64,000 nucleotides of DNA from Roseovarius faecimaris (GCF_009762325.1 NZ_CP034348.1:564501-628500), one strand, 5' to 3'. Counted from the first letter of the stretch, positions 9,335-18,641 are shown. Program-made: numbers and translations. Notes: generated by a model not told the origin, from the letters alone.

Positions 9335-10239
9335 GCTGGATCAGACCGGGCCTCAACCTCTATCTGCGGCTCACCGAGAAGCCGCACCTCGCCCGCGCCA
9401 GGGACCCCGGGAAGCTGCGCCGCTCGTTCGAGCTGAAGTCGCGGATTTTTTTCCGAAGCCCGTGGGGCACCAGCACTGTCGCGCAAACCGTGGCCGGGGT
9501 CAGTTGCCTGCATGTCACCACGCCGGGCTCGGACACGACCGGGCCGCTGATACTTTACCTGCATGGCGGCGGCTATATTTTCGGCTCACCGAGCACCCAC
9601 AAGGCGATGCTGGCGCAGCTTTGCAAACGCACCGGCCTCGCCGCACTGCTGCCTGATTATCGCAAGGCGCCGGAGCACCCTTTCCCGGGGGCGGTCGAGG
9701 ATGCCGTGGCGGTCTATCGCGCCGTGGCCGACCACCCCGGCGGTGTGGTGATCGGCGGCGACAGCGCCGGCGGCGGCCTGACCCTGGCGCTCAATCTCGA
9801 AATTCTGCGCCTCGGCCTGCCGAAACCCCTGGGCAGTTTCTGCCTGTCGCCCCTGACCGACCTGAGCTTCACAAGCGCCTCGGTGCGCGACAATGACGCG
9901 TGTGATGTGGTTCTGCCCGCTTCGATGGCGCCGACGATGGCCGAAATGTACCTGCGCGAGGCTGATCCGTGTCAGCCGCTCGCCTCACCGCTCAACGGTG
10001 ATTTCACCGGCGCGCCGCCCGCCTGGATTTCTGTCGGGACGACCGAGATCCTGCTTGATGACAGCACGAGGATGGCCGAGCGCCTGCGCGCGCAAGGGGT
10101 GCCGACCGAGCTTGTTGTCGAACAGGATTTGCCCCATGTCTGGCCGCTGTTCCACACGCTTTTGCCCGAGGCGCGAGCCACGCTCGACCAGCTGGCGGGC
10201 TGGATCAGGTCTCTGCCGCCACGCTCAGCCGATAGCTGA
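9331..10239 (+). CDS. Alpha/beta hydrolase, hormone-sensitive-lipase family
   Basis: Carboxylesterase-type hydrolase of 302 residues. HGGG oxyanion-hole motif at residues 78-81, nucleophile elbow GDSAGGG with Ser145, and the remaining triad candidates Asp in ILLDD and His in DLPHVW. This motif order defines the HSL (family IV) esterases. The substrate is unknown. The start overlaps the gshB stop by four bases. Its last 35 bases overlap the 3' end of the opposing comM gene, so the pair converge without any terminator space. Confidence 0.85.
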   Translation: MSWIRPGLNLYLRLTEKPHLARARDPGKLRRSFELKSRIFFRSPWGTSTVAQTVAGVSCLHVTTPGSDTTGPLILYLHGGGYIFGSPSTHKAMLAQLCKRTGLAALLPDYRKAPEHPFPGAVEDAVAVYRAVADHPGGVVIGGDSAGGGLTLALNLEILRLGLPKPLGSFCLSPLTDLSFTSASVRDNDACDVVLPASMAPTMAEMYLREADPCQPLASPLNGDFTGAPPAWISVGTTEILLDDSTRMAERLRAQGVPTELVVEQDLPHVWPLFHTLLPEARATLDQLAGWIRSLPPRSADS

Positions 10240-11719
10240 TCGCCTCGGCCACATGGTGCCGCTCCACCCCGTCTGATCCATCCAGATCGGCGATGGTTCG
10301 TGCCACCCGCAACACCCGGTGATACCCCCGCGCCGAGAGGCCGAACCGTTCCGCCACCTTGGTGAGCAGCGCGCGGCCCTCCGCATCCGGGGTCGCCACC
10401 TCCTCCAGCGCCTCTCCTTCGGCGTCGGCATTCTGATACATGCCCGGTCGTGCCTCATACCTTGCCTCCTGCAGCGCGCGGGCGGCCAAGACCCGCCCCG
10501 CGACCTCGGCCGAGCTGTCGCCCGAAGCAGGCAGATCGAGGTCTGAGAAAGCCACGGGCGGAACATCGACACGCAGGTCGAACCGGTCCATAAGCGGGCC
10601 GGAAATCCGGCCCAGGTAATCCTCACCACAGAGCGGCGCGCGTGAACAGGCGCGGTTCGGATCGCTGAGATGTCCGCATTTGCAGGGGTTCGCCGCCGCC
10701 ATGAGCATAAACCGGCAGGGGTATTTCACATGCGCATTGGCGCGCGCAACCATCACCTCGCCGGTCTCAATGGGTTGGCGCAGCGTCTCCAGTACGGTGC
10801 GGGGAAACTCGGGAAACTCATCCATGAAAAGCACGCCATTATGCGCAAGGCTGATCTCACCGGGCTGGGCGCGCCGCCCGCCGCCGACAATTGCGGCCAT
10901 CGAGGCGGTGTGATGCGGCTCTCGAAAGGGGCGCGCGCGGTTGATCCCGCCTTCGTCCAGAAGACCGGCGAGCGAGTGGATCATCGAGGTCTCCAGCGCC
11001 TCCCGTGCGGTGAGCGGCGGCAGGATGCCAGGCAGCCGCGCGGCCAGCATGGATTTGCCCGAGCCGGGCGGGCCGATCATCATCATGTGATGCCGCCCGG
11101 CGGCTGCGATCTCCAGCGCCCGCTTGGCGCGTTCCTGTCCCTTGACGTCGCGCAGGTCGCGGCTTGTATCGGCGGCGATCACCTCGCCGGGCTCGGCGGG
11201 GGGCAGGGGGGACTGCCCGGTATAGTGCCGCACAACATCCGCCAGATTGGCCGCGCCCAGCACCCGCACCGCGCCGACCCAGGCCGCCTCGGCGCCCGAC
11301 GCCTTGGGGCAGAGCAGCGTGCGGTCCTCCTCGGCGGCGGCCATGGCGGCGGGGAGCGCGCCGACCACCGGCACCAGCGCACCATCGAGCGACAGCTCGC
11401 CCAGCGCGCAGGCTTCCTCCACGGCGTCCCTGGGGATGATCTCCAGCGCGGCCAGCAACGCCAGCGCGATCGGCAGGTCGAAATGACTGCCCTCTTTCGG
11501 CATGTCCGCCGGGCTGAGATTGATGGTGATCCGCTTGGAGGGAAGGGCGATCGCCATCGAACTCAGCGCCGTGCGCACCCGGTCGCGCGCCTCCGAAACG
11601 GCCTTGTCGGGTAGGCCCACGACCGAAAAGGCGGGCAGGCCCGGCGTGACGGCGCATTGCACCTCCACGGGCTTTGCCTCGACCCCCTCGAAGGCCACGG
11701 TGTAGGCTTTGGCGACCAT
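10205..11719 (-). CDS. comM: ComM/YifB Mg-chelatase-like AAA+ ATPase
   Basis: AAA+ helicase of the YifB/ComM family, needed in naturally competent bacteria for branch migration during integration of transforming DNA. The 504-residue protein has the N-terminal Lon-like fold (residues 1-~165, with INLSPAD), then the Mg-chelatase AAA+ domain: Walker A GPPGSGKS (216-223), FREPHHTAS, Walker B GVLFMDEFPEF, and the zinc-like NPCKCG...C...C insertion, ending in the Mg_chelatase C-terminal domain. Two CtrA-type 8-mers lie just upstream, which fits the CtrA control of competence genes known in Rhodobacterales. Confidence 0.93.
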   Translation of the reverse strand: MVAKAYTVAFEGVEAKPVEVQCAVTPGLPAFSVVGLPDKAVSEARDRVRTALSSMAIALPSKRITINLSPADMPKEGSHFDLPIALALLAALEIIPRDAVEEACALGELSLDGALVPVVGALPAAMAAAEEDRTLLCPKASGAEAAWVGAVRVLGAANLADVVRHYTGQSPLPPAEPGEVIAADTSRDLRDVKGQERAKRALEIAAAGRHHMMMIGPPGSGKSMLAARLPGILPPLTAREALETSMIHSLAGLLDEGGINRARPFREPHHTASMAAIVGGGRRAQPGEISLAHNGVLFMDEFPEFPRTVLETLRQPIETGEVMVARANAHVKYPCRFMLMAAANPCKCGHLSDPNRACSRAPLCGEDYLGRISGPLMDRFDLRVDVPPVAFSDLDLPASGDSSAEVAGRVLAARALQEARYEARPGMYQNADAEGEALEEVATPDAEGRALLTKVAERFGLSARGYHRVLRVARTIADLDGSDGVERHHVAEAISYRLSVAAET

Positions 11720-11739
11720 CCGCGCCCCTTTCGTTCAGA

Positions 11740-11779
11740 ATGGTTAACGCTACGGCCAAATCGGTTGATGAATGGTTAA
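11740..11779 (-). promoter_or_regulatory. Two CtrA-type half-sites (TTAACCAT) upstream of comM
   Basis: TTAACCAT, read on the minus strand, occurs at 11740-11747 and again at 11772-11779. The larger direct repeat is GAATGGTTAA on the plus strand, offset by 32 bases, about three helical turns. The 8-mer is the reported half-motif of the cell-cycle regulator CtrA. The sites are 20-60 bases from the comM start and point in its direction. Confidence 0.5.
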
Positions 11780-11796
11780 TCTCTTGTGTTGGATTT

Positions 11797-11820
11797 GAGT
11801 ATTTTTGCCACAAAGAAGGG
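11797..11820 (+). repeat. Dispersed intergenic motif GAGTATTTTTGCC, copy 2
   Basis: GAGTATTTTTGCCACAAAG followed by AAGGG, in the divergent space between comM and murJ. It matches the copy at 2896 in 12 of the first 13 bases. Function unknown. Confidence 0.45.
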
Positions 11821-11922
11821 AGAAGGCCGCGCCATACACGCCAGGCTGCGCAAAAAATGTGATTCACGTTTGCGGCGAAAGGCTTTAGGGATCAGGCATC
11901 TTTCCGGCGCAAAGGCCCGTTT

Positions 11923-13461
11923 ATGAAACCCGTGCGATTGCTCTCCAGTATCCTGACCGTGGGCGGCTGGACCCTCATGAGCCGCATCCTTGGCTTTGTG
12001 CGCGATGTGCTGATCGCGAGCTTTCTGGGCCCCGGCGCGGCGATGGATGCGTTTGTGGCCGCGTTCCGGCTCCCCAATATGTTCCGCCGGTTCTTTGCCG
12101 AGGGCGCGTTCAACGCCGCCTTCGTACCGATGTATTCCAAGCGGCTGGAAGGCGGGGAGGATCCGCATGGCTTTGCCTCGCTGGCCTTCAGCGGTCTGGC
12201 GCTGGTGTTGCTGGCTCTGACCGGGCTTGCCATGGTCTTCATGCCGGCGCTGGTCTGGGCCACCGCAGAAGGCTTCTCGGGCGATGTGCGGTTTGACATG
12301 ACCGTCGGGTTCGGGCGCATCGTCTTTCCCTATATCCTGTTCATTTCGCTGGCGGCGCTGCTTTCGGGCGCCCTGAACGCGGCCGGGCATTTCGCGGCGG
12401 CCGCAGCGGCACCGGTGCTGCTCAACGTGATGCTCGTCGCGGCGATGTCGGCGGCCTGGTATATGGGCGGTGCGGTGGTGACGGCCCTCGTCTGGACCAT
12501 CCCCTTTGCAGGGGTGGCGCAAATGGTGTTGGTCTGGGTGGCGGCCAAACGCGCGGGGCTGCATATCGGCCTCGTGCGCCCGCGCTGGACGCCCGAGATG
12601 GCACAGCTTGTGCGCATCGCGATCCCCGCGGCGCTGGCGGGCGGGGTGATGCAGATCAACCTGCTGGTGGGTCAGCAGGTGGCGTCGAATTACGACAAGG
12701 CGATCAGCTGGCTTTACTCCGCCGACCGGCTCTATCAGTTGCCGCTGGGTGTGGTGGGCATTGCTGTTGCGATCGTGCTGCTGCCCGACCTGTCGCGGCG
12801 GCTGAAGGCCGAGGATCACAAGGGCGCGCGCGAGGCGTTTTCCCGCGCGGGCGAGATTTCACTGGCCCTGACCATTCCCTCTGCCGTGGCACTGATGGTG
12901 ATCCCGATCCCGCTCGTCTCGGTACTGTTCGAGCGCGGCGCCTTCGGTGTGGATGACACGGCAGCAACCGCGCTGGCGGTGGCGATCTACGGTCTCGGCC
13001 TGCCGGCCTTCGTGCTGCAAAAGATCCTGCAACCGGTTTATTTCGCGCGTGAGGATACCAGAACGCCGTTTCACTATGCGGTCGTGGCCATGGTGATCAA
13101 CGCGGTGCTGGCGGTGGGACTGGCCTTTGTCATCGGCTGGGTCGCGGCGGCGATTGCCACCACGCTGGCCGGCTGGGCCATGGTCTGGCTTCTGGCGCGT
13201 GGCGCGCGCCGTTTCGGTGAGGACGCCCGCTTTGACGCGCGCTTCCGGTCGCGGCTCTGGCGGATCGTGCTGGCCTCGGCGCTGATGGGCGGGGTGCTGT
13301 GGATGGTGGGGCTGGCCCTCAACCCGTTTATCCTGGTGCCCGGGCTACGCTGGGTGGCGCTGCTGGTGCTGATCGCGATCGGCGCGGGCAGCTATTTCCT
13401 CGCCGGGCGGCTCTTTGGCGCGTTCCGCAAGGGCGAGCTGCGCGAGGCGTTCCGGCGCTGA
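11923..13461 (+). CDS. murJ: Lipid II flippase MurJ
   Basis: Inner-membrane flippase that moves the peptidoglycan precursor lipid II to the periplasmic face. The 512-residue protein has about 14 hydrophobic segments and the N-terminal signature T-L-M-S-R-I-L-G-F-V-R-D, then AFRLPNMFRRFFAEGAFNAAFVP, diagnostic for MurJ/MviN, and D-L-S-R-R-L in the middle. The ATG follows a GGCGC-rich region with only a weak Shine-Dalgarno (AAAGG). Transcribed away from comM; a hairpin element of the ACGYAAGR family follows the stop. Confidence 0.96.
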   Translation: MKPVRLLSSILTVGGWTLMSRILGFVRDVLIASFLGPGAAMDAFVAAFRLPNMFRRFFAEGAFNAAFVPMYSKRLEGGEDPHGFASLAFSGLALVLLALTGLAMVFMPALVWATAEGFSGDVRFDMTVGFGRIVFPYILFISLAALLSGALNAAGHFAAAAAAPVLLNVMLVAAMSAAWYMGGAVVTALVWTIPFAGVAQMVLVWVAAKRAGLHIGLVRPRWTPEMAQLVRIAIPAALAGGVMQINLLVGQQVASNYDKAISWLYSADRLYQLPLGVVGIAVAIVLLPDLSRRLKAEDHKGAREAFSRAGEISLALTIPSAVALMVIPIPLVSVLFERGAFGVDDTAATALAVAIYGLGLPAFVLQKILQPVYFAREDTRTPFHYAVVAMVINAVLAVGLAFVIGWVAAAIATTLAGWAMVWLLARGARRFGEDARFDARFRSRLWRIVLASALMGGVLWMVGLALNPFILVPGLRWVALLVLIAIGAGSYFLAGRLFGAFRKGELREAFRR

Positions 13462-13462
13462 G

Positions 13463-13526
13463 GCCGCTCTTCCGGCCCTGACGTGCCGGCCTCGCGAGGC
13501 GCCCACGCAAGGGGGCGACGAGCGGC
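13463..13526. repeat. ACGYAAGR stem-loop element, copy 1
   Basis: Between the convergent murJ and rhomboid genes. The outer arms GCCGCTC (13463-13469) and GAGCGGC (13520-13526) pair. Inside lie the palindrome GCCTCGCGAGGC (13489-13500) and the hairpin CGCCC-ACGCAAGG-GGGCG (13500-13517). The element abuts the rhomboid stop codon. Copies with the same loop but different stem sequence lie at 28110 and 31931. Confidence 0.65.
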
Positions 13527-14216
13527 TTACTGATGGCGCATCTTTTCGCGCAGCTTGGCGAAGCCGCCGGGGCTGAGCACGAAAGAGGCAAGGAACCCGG
13601 CCACAAACCCGCCAATATCGGCCAGCCAGTCGCCATTGCTGCCGAACAACAGTCCGAAGATAAGCTGGATCACCAGCAGAAACCCGATGAGCGTGAACGC
13701 GCGGTATTGCTGTGCGCCCATCTGCCCCAGCTTCAACCACATCAGATAGGTGAACCCGCCGATCAGCCCGTAAACCCCCGGAAACGCCCCGACCAACCAG
13801 GGCGTGCCCCCGGCGAGCAGACCATAGACCACGGCCCCCGCCGCAAGCGAAATCAGAAACAGCGCCAGCGTCGCAAACTGGTTGAACACATCGCCCACGA
13901 ACTTGCCCAGCGCCAGCAGCATCGCACCCGCGAAAAGCGCATGGGTAAACGTCCCATGCACGAATCCGTAGCTCACAAAGCGGATCAGATGCTCCCGCGG
14001 ATAGACCCCGTTGGCCAGCATCCAGTCCATAACATCGGTGTTGAACCCGTAGCTCTGGATCGCATTGTTGCGCCATCCGACCGCCTCCGGTCCGCCCAGC
14101 ATGCCGCGCGCGCCCAGGGAAAAGGCCGCCTCCACCACTATGATCACCAGAAACAGCGCCAGAACCACAGGCGGGATCGGATTGACGGGGGCGTGATACT
14201 CGGGATCGCTGCTCAT
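13527..14216 (-). CDS. Rhomboid-fold membrane protein lacking catalytic residues
   Basis: Membrane protein of 229 residues with six or seven hydrophobic segments in rhomboid order. The H-G-x-x-x-H motif (residues 87-92) and the glycine-rich Y-G-L-I-G-G and I-G-G-F-V-A-G-F helices are recognisable. The catalytic positions are not conserved: the GxSG motif reads GAFPG (Phe145 where Ser is expected), the motif that should carry the catalytic His reads LADIGG (Asp200), and the oxyanion Asn position reads Ala96. It therefore looks like a pseudoprotease, perhaps acting as a membrane binding partner as iRhoms do. Single gene; upstream gap of 75 bases to trpS. Confidence 0.8.
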   Translation of the reverse strand: MSSDPEYHAPVNPIPPVVLALFLVIIVVEAAFSLGARGMLGGPEAVGWRNNAIQSYGFNTDVMDWMLANGVYPREHLIRFVSYGFVHGTFTHALFAGAMLLALGKFVGDVFNQFATLALFLISLAAGAVVYGLLAGGTPWLVGAFPGVYGLIGGFTYLMWLKLGQMGAQQYRAFTLIGFLLVIQLIFGLLFGSNGDWLADIGGFVAGFLASFVLSPGGFAKLREKMRHQ

Positions 14217-14291
14217 GCACGTGCCTCTGCTTGACGGGGCCTTGCCCTACCGTTACGCGAGGCGCACGAAGAAATCCAGACGGAGAGAGCC

Positions 14292-15311
14292 ATGAGTGAG
14301 GTGGTCCACACACCCCGCGTCTTTTCAGGGATCCAGCCCTCGGGCGGGTTGACCCTGGGCAATTACCTGGGCGCGATGAAGCGCTTTGTCGACATGCAGG
14401 AGGACGTGGCCGAGACGATCTATTGCATGGTCGATATGCACGCGATCACCGTCTGGCAGGATCCCGACAAGCTGGCCCGTGCCACGCGCGAGCTCTGCGC
14501 CGGCTATATTGCCAGCGGGCTTGACCCCGACAAGTCCATCCTCTTCAACCAGTCCCAGGTGGCCGAGCACGCGCAACTGGCCTGGATCTTCAACTGTGTC
14601 GCCCGCATGGGCTGGATGCAGCGCATGACCCAGTTCAAGGACAAGGCGGGCAAGAACGCGCAGAACGCCTCGCTCGGCCTCTTCGCCTACCCGGCGCTGA
14701 TGGCGGCGGACATTCTGGTTTACCACACCACCCATGTGCCGGTGGGCGAGGACCAGAAACAGCATCTGGAGCTGACCCGCGACATCGCCATGAAGTTCAA
14801 CCACGACTATGGCGTCGATTTCTTCCCGCTGACCGAGCCGGTGATCGAAGGGGCGGCGACGCGCGTGATGAGCCTCCGCGACGGGTCCAAGAAGATGTCC
14901 AAGTCCGACCCCTCGGACATGTCGCGCATCAACCTCACCGACGATGCCGAAACGATCGCCAAGAAAATCCGCAAGGCCAAGACCGACCCCGAGCCGCTGC
15001 CCTCCGAGGCCGAGGGGCTTGAGGACCGGCCCGAGGCGCGCAACCTGGTGAATATCTACGCCGCCCTCAGTGACCAGAGCGTCGAGGCGGTGATGCGCGA
15101 GGTGGGCGGCAAGGCGTTTTCCGAGTTTAAGCCGATGCTGGCGGACCTGGCGGTTGCGAAGATGGCCCCGATTTCGGGCGAAATGGCAAAGCTGATGCAG
15201 GACCAGGCCGAGATTGACCGCATCCTCGCCGACGGCGCAGATCGCGCGCGGGCGATTGCCGCGCCGATCCTCAAGAAAACCTATGAGATTGTCGGCATGG
15301 TGGGTGCCTGA
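14292..15311 (+). CDS. trpS: Tryptophanyl-tRNA synthetase
   Basis: Class I aminoacyl-tRNA synthetase charging tRNA-Trp. The 339-residue protein carries the HIGH-equivalent in [12 protein letters not shown] near the N-terminus and KMSKS at about residues 200-204, with the usual [12 protein letters not shown] substrate segment. Length and architecture are standard for the bacterial enzyme. ATG preceded by GGAGAGAG. A strong GC hairpin follows the stop. Confidence 0.97.
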   Translation: MSEVVHTPRVFSGIQPSGGLTLGNYLGAMKRFVDMQEDVAETIYCMVDMHAITVWQDPDKLARATRELCAGYIASGLDPDKSILFNQSQVAEHAQLAWIFNCVARMGWMQRMTQFKDKAGKNAQNASLGLFAYPALMAADILVYHTTHVPVGEDQKQHLELTRDIAMKFNHDYGVDFFPLTEPVIEGAATRVMSLRDGSKKMSKSDPSDMSRINLTDDAETIAKKIRKAKTDPEPLPSEAEGLEDRPEARNLVNIYAALSDQSVEAVMREVGGKAFSEFKPMLADLAVAKMAPISGEMAKLMQDQAEIDRILADGADRARAIAAPILKKTYEIVGMVGA

Positions 15312-15319
15312 CCCACACC

Positions 15320-15344
15320 CGCGCGCCGGGGCCACCGGCGCGCG
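15320..15344 (+). terminator. Strong GC hairpin after trpS
   Basis: Perfect 10-bp stem CGCGCGCCGG / CCGGCGCGCG with a 5-nt loop (GGCCA), starting 8 bases after the trpS stop. No T tract follows, as is common in high-GC alphaproteobacteria. Confidence 0.6.
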
Positions 15345-15451
15345 GATCATCGCATCATCCTGCCGATCGTCCTGCGCGGACCGCCCGTCAAATATCTTGC
15401 GTGTCTCGTGGTCATCTGCTCTCGTTTCCTGGAACAGAACGGAGCGGAGCG

Positions 15452-16339
15452 ATGCAGGATCAGGGGCTTCAATGGGGCGTGACCGCGCAAACCGGCGTGC
15501 TGACCGATGTTCTGCTCGGCAAACCCGATCATTTCCGCTGGGTGCCGCTCAATTCCATCTCTGCCGTGACCTTCGCCAATATGGAGCAGATGGGGCACCG
15601 CTTCGATACGCAACGCGCGCAGGCGCAGCATGCCCGCATGGTCGAGGTTTACGAGCAAAACGGCGTCAACGTGCATTTCGTCGAGGCGGATGAGGGGCTG
15701 CCATCGTCGGTCTTCACCCGCGACAGCAGCTTCATGACCCCCTGGGGGGCCGTGATCACCTCGATCCAGACGCCGCCGCGCCGCCGTGACTATGCCGTGG
15801 CCAGCCAGTTCTATCATGATGCCGGTATCCCGATCTGGAAATGGGTGACCGCCGGACATTTCGAGGGCGGCGATTTCGTGATCCTCAAGCCGGGCGTGGC
15901 GCTGCTGGGCTGGTCCGGCGATCGCTCTACCAGCGACGGGGCCGAGCAGGTGGCCGGCTGGCTGCGCGACAAGGGCTGGGAGGTGCTGATCACGCCCATC
16001 CCGCCCCAATTCGTCCATATGGATGCGGTCGTCGTGATGCTGGAAAAGGGGCTCGCGCTGGTCTGCGAGGACGCATTACAGCCTTATGCCCTGGACTACA
16101 TCAAGGACCGCCACGGGATCGAGGTGATCCAGGTGGCCTATGCCGATTGCGTGAAACTCGGCGGCAATATCGTCTCGCTTGGCAATCGCCGTGTGCTGTC
16201 GATGAGCCATAACGTCAACGTCAACCGACAGCTCGAAGAGCGCGGGTTTACCGTCACGGCGATTGATTATGACATGTTCGCTCTGGGCGGCGGGGGGGTG
16301 CATTGCTCCTGCCATGAATTGCATCGCATACCCGAGTAA
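15452..16339 (+). CDS. Amidinotransferase-fold hydrolase (dimethylargininase / deiminase-like)
   Basis: Enzyme of the guanidino-group-modifying superfamily (five-bladed propeller), likely hydrolysing an arginine derivative. The 295-residue protein has FTRD (88-91), EGGD (138-141), the catalytic His in VHMD (His189), L-G-G-N-I-V-S-L-G and a C-terminal nucleophile in GGGGVHCSC (Cys285, with a second Cys at 287). The ATG at 15452 is chosen because of GGAGCGGAGC just upstream; the frame is open further upstream without a site. Dimethylarginine hydrolase, arginine deiminase and related activities cannot be separated by eye. Confidence 0.75.
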   Translation: MQDQGLQWGVTAQTGVLTDVLLGKPDHFRWVPLNSISAVTFANMEQMGHRFDTQRAQAQHARMVEVYEQNGVNVHFVEADEGLPSSVFTRDSSFMTPWGAVITSIQTPPRRRDYAVASQFYHDAGIPIWKWVTAGHFEGGDFVILKPGVALLGWSGDRSTSDGAEQVAGWLRDKGWEVLITPIPPQFVHMDAVVVMLEKGLALVCEDALQPYALDYIKDRHGIEVIQVAYADCVKLGGNIVSLGNRRVLSMSHNVNVNRQLEERGFTVTAIDYDMFALGGGGVHCSCHELHRIPE

Positions 16340-16432
16340 TGTGCGTTTTCGCACGATCCGGGGTCAATTAAGCGGAATTGCGCGCCTGCGCCGAGTGGTT
16401 AGATTGGGCGCAACAGATTATGGAGCCCCGAA

Positions 16433-16918
16433 ATGACCCAACCCGTTCATCCGGCCGCCAGCATCGGCCATGTGCATCTCAAAGTGTCCGACCTCGACCG
16501 CGCCATCGGCTTCTATTCCGGTGTGCTGGGCTTTGAGTTACAACAGAAATTCGGCAGCGGCGCCGCTTTCCTCTCGGCGGGCGGCTATCACCACCATATC
16601 GGCCTGAATACCTGGGAATCTCGGGGCGGCACCGCCCCGCCAAAGGGGCATACCGGGCTCTATCACACCGCCTTTCTCTATCCCGACCGCGCGCAGCTTG
16701 CCGATGCGGTGCGCCGCGTGGTCAATGCAGGCTACCCCATCGAAGGGGCTGCCGATCATGGCGTGAGCGAGGCCGTCTATCTCTCGGATCCCGACGGCAA
16801 CGGCGTCGAGCTCTACCGCGACCGTGCGCCCGACGAGTGGCCGCGCGATGCGGACGGCGCACTTGCCATGTTCAACGCTCCGCTCGACGTGGCCGCCTTG
16901 CTTGCCGAAGCCCCCTGA
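16433..16918 (+). CDS. VOC-superfamily (glyoxalase/extradiol dioxygenase-like) protein
   Basis: Single-module protein of 161 residues with paired beta-alpha-beta-beta-beta repeats: H-V-H-L-K-V-S-D-L-D-R-A-I-G-F-Y, H-H-H-I-G-L-N-T-W, a second half with L-Y-H-T-A-F-L and SDPDGNGVELY. His in the first strand, His in L-Y-H-T and Glu in V-E-L-Y form a plausible metal site. It resembles CatE-type catechol-2,3-dioxygenase-like proteins, but the substrate is not deducible. ATG with AGCCCC upstream, a poor ribosome site. Confidence 0.8.
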   Translation: MTQPVHPAASIGHVHLKVSDLDRAIGFYSGVLGFELQQKFGSGAAFLSAGGYHHHIGLNTWESRGGTAPPKGHTGLYHTAFLYPDRAQLADAVRRVVNAGYPIEGAADHGVSEAVYLSDPDGNGVELYRDRAPDEWPRDADGALAMFNAPLDVAALLAEAP

Positions 16919-16975
16919 CCGTCTGGACCTTACCGGTTCTTGCTCCTAGGGTGCGGGCAAGCAGGGAGAGCAAAG

Positions 16976-17842
16976 ATGGCAACCGGCACCAATATACGCA
17001 CCTATTTTAACGGGTCCTGGCATGATGGGGATGTGCCGCTGATGAAAGCGGCGGATCACGGCATGTGGCTCGGCAGCAACGTGTTTGATGGCGCGCGGTT
17101 CGCGAACGGGCTAACCCCCGATCTCGATAAACACTGCGCGCGGGTCAACGCCTCGGCCGAGGCGCTGATGGTCACACCGACCGTCAGCGCCGGCGACATG
17201 GTCGAGATCGTGCGCGAAGGGCTCAAATCCTATGCGCCCGATGCCGCTGTCTATATTCGCCCGATGTACTGGGCCGTCGAGGGCGGCATGTCGGCCATCG
17301 TGCCGAAAGAGGGAGGCGAGACCGGCTTTGCCATCTGCCTCGAAGAGATCCCGATGGCCGCACCCACCGCGTCGGCCACGCTGACACGTACCCGCTTTCG
17401 CCGCCCGGTGCTGGAGGATGCGGTGGTCAATGCCAAGGCCGCCTGCCTTTATCCCAACAATGCGCGCATGCTTGCCGAGGCGCGTGACAAGGGATTCACC
17501 AATGCGCTGGTCACGGACGCTCTGGGCAATGTGGCCGAGGCGGCCACCGCCAACGTCTTCGCGGTCAAGGATGGCGAGGTGTTCACACCGGTGCCCAACG
17601 GCACCTTCCTCGCCGGGATCACCCGGGCACGGCATATCGAAAACCTGCGTGCCGATGGGGTGAAAGTGCATGAAACCGTCATGGGCTTTGCCGATTTCGA
17701 AGAGGCTGACGAGGTCTTTTTGTCGGGCAACATGATGAAGGTGACGCCGGTGACGGCGTTCGATGACCGCTCCTACCAGATTGGTCCGATCACCAACCGC
17801 GTGCGTGAGATGTACTGGGATTGGGCCGCCTCCACAGGCTGA
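16976..17842 (+). CDS. Branched-chain amino-acid aminotransferase-like, class IV PLP enzyme
   Basis: Fold-type IV PLP aminotransferase of 288 residues, probably transferring the amino group in leucine/isoleucine/valine metabolism. The PLP lysine is in V-V-N-A-K-A-A (Lys154), followed by L-Y-P-N-N-A-R and the phosphate-binding E-A-A-T-A-N-V-F motif, then L-A-G-I-T-R. ATG at 16976 chosen for the GGGAGAG site 6 bases upstream; an in-frame upstream extension has no site. The wider class includes D-amino-acid transaminase and aminodeoxychorismate lyase, so substrate is inferred. Confidence 0.82.
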   Translation: MATGTNIRTYFNGSWHDGDVPLMKAADHGMWLGSNVFDGARFANGLTPDLDKHCARVNASAEALMVTPTVSAGDMVEIVREGLKSYAPDAAVYIRPMYWAVEGGMSAIVPKEGGETGFAICLEEIPMAAPTASATLTRTRFRRPVLEDAVVNAKAACLYPNNARMLAEARDKGFTNALVTDALGNVAEAATANVFAVKDGEVFTPVPNGTFLAGITRARHIENLRADGVKVHETVMGFADFEEADEVFLSGNMMKVTPVTAFDDRSYQIGPITNRVREMYWDWAASTG

Positions 17843-17888
17843 GATTTTTCGTCGAAAAATCTCACATAGAAAATTCGCAGAATTTTCT
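17841..17888. terminator. Two tandem A/T-armed hairpins
   Basis: GAGATTTTT-CGTCG-AAAAATCTC (17841-17863) starts inside the aminotransferase stop codon. AGAAAATTC-GCA-GAATTTTCT (17868-17888) follows. The arms are long and A/T-rich, unlike the surrounding DNA. Likely a terminator before the DUF1194 gene. A related triple array lies at 38032. Confidence 0.6.
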
Positions 17889-17913
17889 TCGCAACGCGTG
17901 CTAGGACAGGCTC

Positions 17914-18591
17914 ATGATCCGCGCGTTTGTCCTTGGCCTTCTGCTTGCCTCGCCCGCCCCGGCCTGCGAGGTGGCGCTCTTGCTGGCGGTGGATGTCTCG
18001 GGATCGGTGGATCGCGAGGAATACCGCACCCAGATGCAGGGCCTTGCCGACGGGCTGCGTGACAGCGCCGTCTCCGAAGCGCTCGTCGCGGGCGAGGCGA
18101 TGGTCAGTGTCGTGCAATGGACCGGCTCATCGCGCCAGGAGGTCACCGTGCCCTGGGCGCATATCACCAGTTTCGAGGCGCTCGACGCCTTCGCATCCCA
18201 GGTGGAAACCGCCCCGCGACGCTGGCGCAATTTTTCCACCGCCATCGGTGAGGCGCTGGATTTCTCGCTCAGCCAGTTCAGCGCGGCCCCCGCCTGCAAG
18301 AAACGGATCATCGACATCTCGGGCGATGGGTCGTCCAACGAAGGCCTGCTGCCGCGCGAGGTGCATCCGCGCCTGCGCGCCGCCGAGATCACGGTCAACG
18401 CGCTCGTCATCGAAGGCGCCGAGCCCCGCATGACCGAATATTTCTGGGAAAATGTGATCACCGGCCCCGGCGCCTTCGTGTTCACCGCCAACAGCTATGA
18501 CGAATACCCCGCCCGCATGCGCCAGAAACTGCTGCGCGAGGTCACAAAACAGCTCTCGCTGAACCACCATGACGCTGCAACACGGCCCTAG
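17914..18591 (+). CDS. DUF1194 protein, exported vWA-like
   Basis: Secreted or periplasmic protein of 225 residues with a signal peptide (residues 1-~17) and a von Willebrand A-like domain: the MIDAS motif appears as DVSGS (Asp27-x-Ser29-x-Ser31), with D-I-S-G-D-G-S-S-N-E-G in the middle, matching DUF1194. Such proteins bind a divalent metal and usually another protein; the ligand is unknown. Short spacing from the tandem hairpins upstream suggests its own promoter. Confidence 0.82.
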   Translation: MIRAFVLGLLLASPAPACEVALLLAVDVSGSVDREEYRTQMQGLADGLRDSAVSEALVAGEAMVSVVQWTGSSRQEVTVPWAHITSFEALDAFASQVETAPRRWRNFSTAIGEALDFSLSQFSAAPACKKRIIDISGDGSSNEGLLPREVHPRLRAAEITVNALVIEGAEPRMTEYFWENVITGPGAFVFTANSYDEYPARMRQKLLREVTKQLSLNHHDAATRP

Positions 18592-18641
18592 AACCTCGCA
18601 GAATCGACCCGCGCGGGTGCACCTCTCTTCCTCTGTCATTT

